From: CAIQPS01 sp963721365
Lineage (GTDB): Bacteria > Actinomycetota > Thermoleophilia > RBG-16-64-13
NCBI GenBank assembly: GCA_963721365.1
Contig: CAVRJE010000007.1
Coordinates: 1-64,000, forward strand
Direction of reading: 5' to 3'
Length of the DNA stretch: 64,000 nt
The translations under genes were made by a program, and so were the position numbers. The notes under the pieces are model-generated. The model was not told the DNA's origin. It did no database searches and saw nothing but the letters and a program-made list of their open reading frames with translations. Positions 28,701-43,736 of the stretch are shown here, piece by piece (position 1 is the stretch's first letter; every line of letters starts with the position of its first letter).

Positions 28701-30000
28701 ATGCAGGTTGAGGTTCCCTGGGGGACAGGCAGGGTGGCGGTAGAGGTCGACGAGCGCCGCGTGGCGGGCGTGCTCGGCGCCAACGTCGACAGGGCGGAGG
28801 ACCCTGAGGGTGTGCTGAGGCGGGCGCTGGACAGCGCCGGGCGCGGGCTTCAAAGCCTTTCTCCGCCAGGCCGCCTCGCCTTTGCTGGTCGTCGTCAACG
28901 ACGCCACCCGGCCGACGCCCTCGGCCGAGGTGTTGCGGGCGATCCGCGAAGACCTGGAGGGGTGGCTCGAGACGCGCGACCGGCTCGGGGCCGGCGGCCG
29001 CGAACTCTCCTTCGTCGTCGCCACCGGCACTCACCGCGTCGCGCTTCCCCAGGAACTGGAGCACATCTTCGGGAAGGAGTTCCTAGAGGGCCACGCAGGC
29101 CGGGTATCGTCGCACGACGCCAAAGACAAGGAACGGCTGGTCCATCTGGGCCGGACCTCGCGGGGCACCGAGATCCAGGTCAACCGGCTGCTGGCCGAGG
29201 CGCGGAGCGTCCTCCTCGTCAACTCGGTGGAGCCTCACTACTTCGCCGGCTATACCGGAGGGCGCAAGTCCCTCTTCCCGGGGCTGGCCGGCTACGAGAC
29301 CGTGTGGGCCAATCACGCGCTGTCGATGAAGCCGGGTTCGGAGAGTCTGGTGCTCCAGGGCAACCCCGTGCACGAGGACCTCGAGGAGGCTCTCGCCGTC
29401 GGGATAGACGGCAAGCAGGTCTTCTCCATCCAACTGGTCCTGGACAAGGACCACCGGGTAGGCTTCGCGGCGGCCGGCTCTCTCGAGGAGACATTCCGCC
29501 GGGCGGTCGAAGTCGCCGACCGCCAATTCGTCCTCGACATAGAGCGGCGCTATGAAGTGGTCGTCGCGGCTGCCCCTCACCCGATGGACTGCAACTTCTA
29601 TCAGACCAACAAAGCCATCCAGAGCGGTGCGTTGGCGGTCGCGGACGGGGGAGTCCTCATCGTCGTCTCGGAGTGCCCCTTCGGGCTGGGGGAGAACCAG
29701 ACCCTCTACGACATGCTCGCCGCCGTGGAATCGCCCGCTCACGCGCTGGAGCGGGCCGACCAGGAGGAATACCGGCTGGGGGTGCAGCAGGCGACCCGGA
29801 TCGCCGGGATCCTGCAGCGGGCCGAGATCTGGGCGGTGACCTCGCTGCCCGAGGAGCAGGTCCGGTCGATGTTCATGAAGCCCTTCGGCAGCGTGCAGGA
29901 GGCCGTCGACGCGGCTCTCGCCCGTCAGGGACCGGGCGCGGAAGTGCTGTTCCTGACCGAAGCGAGCATCACCGTGCCCCGGCCGCGAAGCGCCGGGTAG
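28701..30000 (+). CDS. LarA-family (lactate racemase-like) protein (one frame break)
   Basis: The sequence matches the LarA family of nickel-pincer racemases and epimerases. VVNDATRPTP is the N-terminal signature and SHDAKDKE carries a predicted catalytic histidine. EPHYFAGYTGGRKSLFPGLAG carries another histidine and the lysine that tethers the NPN cofactor in known LarA. One extra base near 28850 separates the first 48 residues. The corrected length is 432. No larB, larC or larE lies in the window, so cofactor supply must come from elsewhere. Many LarA homologues act on hydroxy acids other than lactate, so a specific substrate is not claimed. Confidence 0.8.
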
Positions 30001-30095
30001 CGGGCGCGGCGCCGGCGGCACGGCGCGCGGGAAGTTGAAATGGCAGGGGCCTTTGGGTATCATGCGAGTTCGCCTTCGCGTGGGGTCTTGCGCGT

Positions 30096-30177
<82 letters not shown>

Positions 30178-30239
30178 CCTCCACGATCCACCGGAGACTG
30201 GTAGCCGGAGTAGTCACATCGGCTCGACCGGCTCGAAGG

Positions 30240-30315
30240 GCCTCCATAGCTCAGTTGGCAGAGCACTTCCATGGTAAGGAAGGGGTCTTCGGTTCAAATC
30301 CGAATGGGGGCTCCA
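30240..30315 (+). tRNA. tRNA-Thr (GGT)
   Basis: The acceptor stem GCCTCCA/TGGGGGC, D arm AGCTCAGTTGGCAGAGC, anticodon stem CTTCC/GGAAG with loop ATGGTAA and T loop GGTTCAAATCC form a complete cloverleaf. CCA is encoded. Confidence 0.95.
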
Positions 30316-30337
30316 TAGCAGGGGTTGCTAACCAAGG

Positions 30338-30411
30338 GGCGGCGTAGCTCAGTCGGTCAGAGCAGCGGAATCATAATCCGCGTGTCAGAGGTTCGAGTCC
30401 TCTCGCCGCTA
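30338..30411 (+). tRNA. tRNA-Met (CAT)
   Basis: The acceptor stem GGCGGCG/CGCCGCT, anticodon stem GCGGA/TCCGC with loop ATCATAA and T loop GGTTCGAGTCC form a complete cloverleaf. The G1-U72 wobble pair and the stem do not look like an initiator. It is probably the elongator, but a lysidine-modified Ile tRNA cannot be fully excluded. CCA is not encoded. Confidence 0.9.
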
Positions 30412-30465
30412 CCTTCGTTTGTGGTAGCATGCACGGTCGTAAATTGACTAGGAAGCGGTGAAGTA

Positions 30466-30615
30466 ATGCGGGTTCGGGTCACGATGGCTTGCCAGGAGTG
30501 CAAGCGCCGTAATTACAGCAGCATGAAGAACAAACGCAACGATCCCGAGCGGATCGAGTTGCGCAAGTACTGCAAGTGGTGCGATACGGTCACCGTTCAC
30601 AAAGAGACCAAGTAG
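30466..30615 (+). CDS. rpmG: 50S ribosomal protein L33
   Basis: This 49-residue protein (MRVRVTMACQECKRRNYSS ... KYCKWCDTVTVHKETK) carries two CxxC pairs and is thus the zinc-binding form of L33. It sits between tRNA-Met and tRNA-Trp just before secE, a common arrangement in Gram-positive lineages. GGAAGCGGTGAAGTA precedes the ATG. Confidence 0.92.
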   Translation: MRVRVTMACQECKRRNYSSMKNKRNDPERIELRKYCKWCDTVTVHKETK

Positions 30616-30643
30616 TCCGGTTAGCGGAAGGCTGGGCAGACGT

Positions 30644-30719
30644 AGGGCAGTAGCTCCAACGGTAGAGCGCCGGTCTCCAAAACCGGATGTTGGGGGTTCG
30701 AATCCCTCCTGCCCTGCCA
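30644..30719 (+). tRNA. tRNA-Trp (CCA)
   Basis: The acceptor stem AGGGCAG/CTGCCCT, anticodon stem CCGGT/ACCGG with loop CTCCAAA and T loop GGTTCGAATCC form a complete cloverleaf. The terminal CCA is encoded. It lies in the usual rpmG-trnW-secE order. Confidence 0.95.
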
Positions 30720-30744
30720 TTTCTTCCCGAAACGAGTAGAGGCT

Positions 30745-31098
30745 ATGGCGAAGAGCGTCAGCGACAAGACAACGAGCAAGGCCGTCCCCGCGACGGCCAA
30801 GGCCTCGACGAAACAATCGTCCGGAGGCATCAAGAACCCGTTCTCGCGTTCTTCGTCGAACGCCGCCGCCAAGCAGACTGCCGGCCCTCGGGGCACCGTG
30901 ACCGCCAAGCCCCACGGTCGCATGCGCACCTTCCTTCGCGAAGTGCGCATCGAGATGAGCAAAGTCACCTGGCCGCCACGCAAGGAATTGATCACATCGA
31001 CCGGCGTCGTTCTCGTCGCGGTCATCATCGCCGCGGTCTACATAGGTGTCTGGGACTTCATCTGGAACCTGATCGTCCGCGCCGTAGGATTGGGGTAG
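30745..31098 (+). CDS. secE: Preprotein translocase subunit SecE
   Basis: This 117-residue protein has a long Lys/Ala/Ser-rich N-terminus and then FLREVRIEMSKVTWPPRKEL, the SecE signature. A single C-terminal transmembrane helix follows (TGVVLVAVIIAAVYIGVW). SecE clamps SecY in the translocon. SecY is encoded at 56454 in this window. nusG follows 2 bp downstream. Confidence 0.93.
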   Translation: MAKSVSDKTTSKAVPATAKASTKQSSGGIKNPFSRSSSNAAAKQTAGPRGTVTAKPHGRMRTFLREVRIEMSKVTWPPRKELITSTGVVLVAVIIAAVYIGVWDFIWNLIVRAVGLG

Positions 31099-31100
31099 CT

Positions 31101-31655
31101 GTGGCCGAAGCGGAAACCAGCACGACGACCATCGATGCCAAGTGGTACGTGATCAACACGTACTCGGGCCACGAGAACAAGGCCCGCACCAACCTCGAGC
31201 ACCGCATCCAGTCGATGAACCAGGCCCAGTACTTCAAGAGGATCGTCGTCCCCACCGAGCAGGTGGTCGAGACCAAGGGTGGCGAAAAGGTCCAGGTCGA
31301 GAAGCGCATCTTCCCCGGCTATCTTCTCGTTGAGATGATCCTCACCGACGACTCCTGGTCGTTGGTCAAGAACACCCCCGGGGTCACGGGATTCGTGGGC
31401 TCGGAGAACAAGCCGACCCCGCTCATGCCGTCGGAAGTGGACCGCATCCTGCACACCACCACCGTAGTGAAGCCGAAAGCCAAGGCGGAGTTCGTCGTGG
31501 GCGATCAGGTGCGCGTGGTGAGCGGACCTCTGGCCGACTTCACGGGTGAGGTCTCCGAGGTCAATATCGAGCAGAACAAGCTCAAAGTGCTGGTGTCGAT
31601 CTTCGGGCGGGACACACCGACCGAATTGGGTTTCGAGCAGGTCAAGAAGATCTAG
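31101..31655 (+). CDS. nusG: Transcription termination/antitermination factor NusG
   Basis: This 184-residue factor has an NGN domain (KWYVINTYSGHENKARTNLE ... FPGYLLVEM) followed by a KOW domain (VGDQVRVVSGPLADFTGEV). The GTG start lies 2 bp after secE. NusG binds the beta-prime clamp of RNA polymerase and modulates pausing and coupling to ribosomes. An RpoC with an unusual C-terminal domain is encoded in this window. Confidence 0.95.
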   Translation: MAEAETSTTTIDAKWYVINTYSGHENKARTNLEHRIQSMNQAQYFKRIVVPTEQVVETKGGEKVQVEKRIFPGYLLVEMILTDDSWSLVKNTPGVTGFVGSENKPTPLMPSEVDRILHTTTVVKPKAKAEFVVGDQVRVVSGPLADFTGEVSEVNIEQNKLKVLVSIFGRDTPTELGFEQVKKI

Positions 31656-31698
31656 ACCGGTCGGACCGGCGATCACGAGATAGATACGGAGAATCAAG

Positions 31699-32124
31699 GT
31701 GGCGAAGAAGGTACGGGCGATAGTCAAGCTGCAGATCGTGGGCGGGAAAGCGAACCCCGCTCCCCCGGTCGGCCCCGCGCTGGGCCAGCACGGCGTGAAC
31801 ATCATGGAGTTCTGCAAGGCTTACAACGCCGCCACGCAGGACAAGATCGACCAGGTCGTCCCGGTGGAGATCACCGTGTTCGAGGACCGGTCGTTCACGT
31901 TCGTCCTCAAGACCGCCCCCGCCGCCGTCCTCATCCGTAACGCAGCGGGCATCAGCAAAGGCGCCGCCAACCCGCGCAAGGACAAGGTGGGCAAGATCAC
32001 CAAGGACCAACTCCGGCAGATCGCCGAGACCAAGATGCCCGACCTGAACGCTCTCGACATCGACGCCGCCATGAAGATCCTGGCCGGCACGGCGCGGAGC
32101 ATGGGCGTGACCATAGTCGAATAG
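31699..32124 (+). CDS. rplK: 50S ribosomal protein L11
   Basis: This 141-residue protein has a GTG start. KLQIVGGKANPAPPVGPALG is the classic L11 N-terminal domain signature and the C-terminal rRNA-binding domain ends ARSMGVTIVE. L11 forms the stalk base contacting EF-G. It pairs with L1 in the usual rplKA unit. Confidence 0.96.
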   Translation: MAKKVRAIVKLQIVGGKANPAPPVGPALGQHGVNIMEFCKAYNAATQDKIDQVVPVEITVFEDRSFTFVLKTAPAAVLIRNAAGISKGAANPRKDKVGKITKDQLRQIAETKMPDLNALDIDAAMKILAGTARSMGVTIVE

Positions 32125-32231
32125 CCCGCGGCAGCGGGAAGAAAGAGCCCTCGCGCGGAACTGGGATCCCGCGCGCCGGGCCGGAAGGTGGGAGGGCCGG
32201 GTGGCCCGCTTGACCACCAGGAGGTATGAAG

Positions 32232-32945
32232 ATGAGCAAGGATTCCAAGCGCTTCCAGGAAGCAAAGAAAGCCGTCGAGGTGGGCAAGGTGTACTCTCCG
32301 CTCGAGGCGGCAAAGCTGCTGAAAAGCCTGGAGACCGCCAATTTCGACGAGACCGTCGAAGTCCACATCAAGCTCGGTGTCAACCCCCGCCATGCCGACC
32401 AGCAGGTGCGCGGCACGTGCATGCTCCCGCATGGCACCGGCAAGACCGTGCGGGTGGCGGTGTTCGCCAAGGGCGAGAAGGCGACCGAGGCCGAGGCCGC
32501 CGGCGCCGACATCGTGGGCGCCGAGGACCTCGCCTCTCTGGTGGAGGGCGGCATGCTCGACTTCGACGCGGCCATCGCCACACCCGACATGATGGGCGTG
32601 GTGGGCAAGCTCGGCCGTGTGCTCGGCCCCCGCGGCCTCATGCCGAACCCCAAGGCCGGCACCGTCACGTTCGACGTAGCCAAAGCCGTTCAGGACATGA
32701 AAGCCGGCAAGGTGGAATACCGCACCGACAAGTTCGGCGTGATCCACCTGATCGTCGGCAAGAAGTCGTTCGAGGCCGAGAGTCTGGTCGCCAACTACAG
32801 CGAGGTGCTGGGCGAGATCGTCCGGGCCAAGCCGGCCGCCGCCAAAGGCAAGTACCTGCGCACCATCACCATGACCACGACGATGGGCCCCGGCGTCCCG
32901 CTGGACACCTCCAAGACCAGGGCCCTGCTGGAAGAAGAAGCTTAG
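32232..32945 (+). CDS. rplA: 50S ribosomal protein L1
   Basis: This 237-residue protein has HGTGKTVRVAVFAKGEKA, RGLMPNPKAGTVTFDV and GKVEYRTDKFGVIHL, all L1 signatures. Two ATGs compete. The second (32232) has AGGAGGT seven bases upstream, while the first (32226) is only a base away from it. The 107-bp gap after rplK holds short GC hairpins and no gene. Confidence 0.95.
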   Translation: MSKDSKRFQEAKKAVEVGKVYSPLEAAKLLKSLETANFDETVEVHIKLGVNPRHADQQVRGTCMLPHGTGKTVRVAVFAKGEKATEAEAAGADIVGAEDLASLVEGGMLDFDAAIATPDMMGVVGKLGRVLGPRGLMPNPKAGTVTFDVAKAVQDMKAGKVEYRTDKFGVIHLIVGKKSFEAESLVANYSEVLGEIVRAKPAAAKGKYLRTITMTTTMGPGVPLDTSKTRALLEEEA

Positions 32946-32961
32946 GAGGAGGGCTTTGCCA

Positions 32962-32996
32962 GGCGCGGCGCGCAGGTTCCGCCTTCGCGCCGCGCC
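32962..32996 (+). terminator. GC hairpin after rplA
   Basis: GGCGCGGCGCG (32962-32972) and CGCGCCGCGCC (32986-32996) make a perfect 11-bp stem with a 13-nt loop just after the L1 stop. No T-run follows, so it may attenuate rather than fully stop transcription before the separate rplJ promoter. Confidence 0.45.
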
Positions 32997-33027
32997 CCGG
33001 CTCTTCAGGGTACAGGTGACGCTCACC

Positions 33028-33036
33028 TGTTATAAT
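33028..33036 (+). promoter_or_regulatory. Extended -10 promoter for rplJL(-rpoBC)
   Basis: TGTTATAAT at 33028-33036 is a perfect TGN-TATAAT extended -10, and the only perfect one I found. No good -35 stands at the usual distance, as expected of extended -10 promoters. Transcription would start near 33043, giving a leader of about 175 nt. Confidence 0.65.
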
Positions 33037-33044
33037 CCCCGCGC

Positions 33045-33217
33045 AAACCCGCCAGAGACAGCTGGTGCCGCCCAGGCGGCAGAAGCGGCAGGTCGTGGAC
33101 CGGCCCGCCAGCCGAGGCAGAGTGAGACCGACATAGCGGTCCGAAAGGGCCTGTGACGTCATCGTCCGCCTCTGCTGATCGAGGTGGACGATTTTCATTT
33201 GAAGGAGGTGACACAGT
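33045..33217 (+). ncRNA. Probable ribosomal protein L10 leader
   Basis: The untranslated leader before rplJ contains paired blocks, including GCAGAG near 33120 and CTCTGC near 33170, and a strong AAGGAGGTGA ribosome-binding site. This is the position of the known L10-leader regulatory RNA, where excess L10(L12)4 represses translation. The assignment rests on position and local complementarity, not on a covariance search. Confidence 0.5.
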
Positions 33218-33742
33218 ATGCCGAAACAGAGCAAGATCGACGCCGTAGCGGAGATAGCTGCCGATCTGAAGGGCGCCGATGTCTATTACTTCGTCGATTA
33301 TCGCGGCCTGACCTTCGCGGAGGCGACCGAGCTCCGGAGGCGGTTGCGGAAGGTCGACGCCGATCTCAAGGTCGTCAAGAACACCCTGGGCAAGATAGCG
33401 GCCGCCGACGCGGGCGTGGAGGGTCTGGGCGAACTGCTGCAGGGCCCGACGGCCATTGCCTACGTCCACGGCGACCCGGTCAAGGTCGCGAAGACCATCC
33501 AGGATTTCATCAAGGAGAAGAAGAAGGCGGCGATCAGAGGGGGCAAGCTCCAGCGCTCCCTGCTGACGGCTGCCGACATCGAGGCCCTGGCCGCGCTACC
33601 CAGCCGCGAGCAACTCATCGCTCAGGCGGTGCGCGCGATAGCCTCGCCGTTGACGGGTCTGGCCAACGTCCTCGCCGGTCCTATCAGGGGATTGGTGGTC
33701 GTTTTGGCGCAGGTGCAGGACCAGAAAGCAAACGCGGCGTAG
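33218..33742 (+). CDS. rplJ: 50S ribosomal protein L10
   Basis: This 174-residue protein has the L10 N-terminal rRNA-binding domain (YYFVDYRGLTFAEATELRR ... VVKNTLGKIA) and a C-terminal helix that binds L7/L12 dimers. The ATG is preceded by a consensus AAGGAGGTGA. It heads the L10-L12 unit and is the likely autoregulator of its own leader. Confidence 0.95.
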   Translation: MPKQSKIDAVAEIAADLKGADVYYFVDYRGLTFAEATELRRRLRKVDADLKVVKNTLGKIAAADAGVEGLGELLQGPTAIAYVHGDPVKVAKTIQDFIKEKKKAAIRGGKLQRSLLTAADIEALAALPSREQLIAQAVRAIASPLTGLANVLAGPIRGLVVVLAQVQDQKANAA

Positions 33743-33819
33743 CCGGAACGTTGTTCGCGGAAGCACCGCGCCCCATATTGAAGTCGCGATTTAGGTATTT
33801 CGGAAGGAGTTGAACGAAA

Positions 33820-34197
33820 GTGACCCCCCAGGAACTTATCGAAGAGATCAAGAAGATGACGGTGCTGGACCTTTCGGCGCTGGTCAAGGCGCTTGAAGAA
33901 GAATTCGGCGTGAGCGCCGCTATGCCGATGGCTATGGCCGCCGGTCCCGCCGCGGGCGCGGCTGCCGCCGTCGAGGAAGAAGAGCAGACCGAGTTCGACG
34001 TCATTTTGAAGGCGGCGGGCGAGAAGAAGATCAACGTCATCAAGGTAGTGCGCGCCATCACCGGTCTGGGCCTGAAAGAAGCCAAAGACCTGGTCGACGG
34101 AGCCCCCAACCCGGTCAAGCAGGCCATCACCAAGGCCGAAGCCGAAGACATCAAGAAGCAGCTCGACGAGGTCGGCGCCGACGTCGAGATCAAGTAG
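33820..34197 (+). CDS. rplL: 50S ribosomal protein L7/L12
   Basis: This 125-residue stalk protein starts at GTG. An N-terminal dimerisation segment (ELIEEIKKMTVLDLSALVKA) is followed by an Ala-rich hinge and the C-terminal factor-binding domain (KINVIKVVRAITGLGLKEAK). The length is normal. The 333-bp gap to rpoB is described separately. Confidence 0.96.
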   Translation: MTPQELIEEIKKMTVLDLSALVKALEEEFGVSAAMPMAMAAGPAAGAAAAVEEEEQTEFDVILKAAGEKKINVIKVVRAITGLGLKEAKDLVDGAPNPVKQAITKAEAEDIKKQLDEVGADVEIK

Positions 34198-34229
34198 CCG
34201 TTAGCGCCGGCGGGCGGCTGGGGAGGCTC

Positions 34230-34376
34230 CCGAAGAACGAAGCCCTGACGGTCAGAACGCACTGGACGGCACGAGAGAGTGTCCTCGGTCGCGCACGTAG
34301 CGCCGCTACGAACGCTTCCTGCGTCCTTCTCTCGCACTCGCCCATCGCGTCCTGGCGACGAGGCATCATTCTTCGG
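34230..34376 (+). repeat. Dispersed inverted-repeat element, copy A (rplL-rpoB gap)
   Basis: This 147-bp element has imperfect terminal inverted repeats: CCGAAGAACGAAGCC at the left and, reading inward on the other strand, CCGAAGAATGATGCC at the right. The centre holds the palindrome CGTAGCGCCGCTACG (34296-34310) followed by a conserved CCTGCGTCCTTCTCTCGC. Copies B (54614-54764, inverted) and C (59600-59736) share the core GTCCTC...CGTAGCG...GCTACG...CCTGCGTCC. There is no coding capacity. It resembles a MITE or a large palindromic intergenic repeat. Confidence 0.7.
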
Positions 34377-34405
34377 CAGCCCGTCGCCGTCCCGCCGGCC
34401 CGAGC

Positions 34406-34474
34406 GCAAGCCCGGCCGCGGTCGGAAGTCCTACCGCTGCCGGGCTTGCCGCGCATTACCATGCGTGATAGCAT
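34406..34474 (+). promoter_or_regulatory. Hairpin and candidate internal promoter before rpoB
   Basis: GCAAGCCCGGC (34406-34416) pairs perfectly with GCCGGGCTTGC (34439-34449) around a 22-nt loop. Overlapping its end is a promoter-like TTGCCG (34446-34451), 17-bp spacer and TAGCAT (34469-34474). In other bacteria the rplL-rpoB gap holds an attenuator and processing site. Here either function is inferred. Confidence 0.45.
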
Positions 34475-34530
34475 ACAAGTTTGCGCGTTGACTCAAGTTC
34501 AAACCCCCGGCATGCGAGGAGTGATCCCCT

Positions 34531-38319
<3,789 letters not shown>

Positions 38320-38328
38320 GAGCCTTCG

Positions 38329-42666
<4,338 letters not shown>

Positions 42667-42680
42667 AGACTGATAGAGGG

Positions 42681-42721
42681 CTGGGGGGCTTGTTGCAGGC
42701 CCCCACAGCCTTTGCTATACT
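42681..42721 (+). promoter_or_regulatory. Hairpin with overlapping promoter for rpsL-rpsG-fusA-tuf
   Basis: GGGGGC (42684-42689) and GCCCCC (42699-42704) form a hairpin after rpoC, extended by CTG/CAG. TTGCAG (42693-42698), a 17-bp spacer and TATACT (42716-42721) with a TG extended -10 make a good promoter whose -35 lies in the hairpin. Transcription from upstream and new initiation would occupy the same DNA. Confidence 0.6.
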
Positions 42722-42758
42722 TCGCGGCCGCTGCGCGGTCGGATGCGCGGTGTCCGCG

Positions 42759-42789
42759 TGCGCCCATACGGGGCGCAGCAGTGTTTTTT
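42759..42789 (+). terminator. Attenuator-like hairpin in the rpsL leader
   Basis: TGCGCCC (42759-42765) and GGGCGCA (42771-42777) form a 7-bp stem with a 5-nt loop. TTTTTT follows at 42784-42789, six bases after the stem. It sits between the promoter and the rpsL GTG, so attenuation of the str operon is plausible, though the T-run is offset. Confidence 0.45.
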
Positions 42790-42821
42790 GAGCATAGGCG
42801 AGAAGTAGACGAGGAGCATTT

Positions 42822-43193
42822 GTGCCGACGATCAACCAGTTGATCCGCAAGGGCCGGCAGGCGCAGTCCAAGAGGACCAAAACCCCCGCCCTCAAAGGCG
42901 CCCCGCAAAAACGCGGCGTGTGCACGCGCGTGTATACCACCACGCCCAAGAAGCCCAACTCGGCCCTGAGGAAAGTGGCGCGCGTGCGGCTGGTCAACGG
43001 GATGGAAGTCACGGCCTATATTCCCGGCATCGGTCACAATCTGCAGGAGCACTCGGTGGTCCTCATCCGCGGTGGCAGGGTGAAAGACCTGCCGGGCGTG
43101 CGGTACAAGATCGTCCGTGCGGCCCTCGACGCCGCCGGAGTGGCCAACCGCAAGCAGAGCCGCTCCAAGTACGGCGTCAAGCTGGGCAAATAG
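42822..43193 (+). CDS. rpsL: 30S ribosomal protein S12
   Basis: This 123-residue protein starts at GTG after GAGGAG. MPTINQLIRKGR, TTTPKKPNSALRKVARVRL and VKDLPGVRYKIVR are S12 signatures. The lysines at the streptomycin positions are the wild-type residues. It heads the str operon. Confidence 0.97.
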   Translation: MPTINQLIRKGRQAQSKRTKTPALKGAPQKRGVCTRVYTTTPKKPNSALRKVARVRLVNGMEVTAYIPGIGHNLQEHSVVLIRGGRVKDLPGVRYKIVRAALDAAGVANRKQSRSKYGVKLGK

Positions 43194-43216
43194 GGTAAGG
43201 AAGGCGTACTAGAGCT

Positions 43217-43687
43217 ATGGCTAGAAGATCAAAGGCTTCCAAGCGGGACATCCAGCCCGACCCCATTTACCGCAGCCGGCTGGTTACCCAGATGGTGAAC
43301 CGCATGATGGTCGACGGCAAGAAGTCCACCTCCGAGCACATCATGTACAGCGCGATGAACATCCTCCGCGAGCGCACCGGCAACGATCCTGCCGGCGTGC
43401 TGAAGGAAGCGGTGGAGAACGTGCGGCCTGCCCTCGAAGTGCGGTCCCGCCGGGTGGGCGGCGCCAACTACCAGGTGCCGGTCGAAGTCCCGACCCGCCG
43501 TTCGTACACCCTGGCGGTGCGTTGGTTCATCAACCACAGCCGGGCCCGTCGCGAGCACACCATGGCCGAACGCTTGGCCGGGGAACTGCTCGACGGTTTT
43601 AACCGGACCGGTGTGACGATCAAGAAGAAAGAAGACCTGCTGCGGATGGCCGAGGCCAACAGGGCCTTTGCGCACTACCGCTGGTAG
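43217..43687 (+). CDS. rpsG: 30S ribosomal protein S7
   Basis: This 156-residue protein has the S7 signature region DPIYRSRLVTQMVNRMMVDG at the N-terminus and ends ANRAFAHYRW. S7 nucleates assembly of the 30S head and is commonly the translational regulator of the str operon. It lies 23 bp after rpsL. Confidence 0.97.
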   Translation: MARRSKASKRDIQPDPIYRSRLVTQMVNRMMVDGKKSTSEHIMYSAMNILRERTGNDPAGVLKEAVENVRPALEVRSRRVGGANYQVPVEVPTRRSYTLAVRWFINHSRARREHTMAERLAGELLDGFNRTGVTIKKKEDLLRMAEANRAFAHYRW

Positions 43688-43736
43688 GGATCGACGACAG
43701 CAGATAGAGACCAGAAAGACTTTAGGTATTCAGGAA

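Noticed and set aside
30338..30411. Initiator tRNA-fMet
   Set aside because: The first pair is G-U, and the anticodon stem lacks the three consecutive G-C pairs of initiators, so elongator Met (or lysidine Ile) is more likely.
34279..34491. Small ORF with SSVA..PLRTLPAS translation, echoed at the other two repeat copies
   Set aside because: The shared peptide arises from the DNA repeat itself. There is no ribosome-binding site, the frame differs in surroundings, and the palindromes explain the conservation better.
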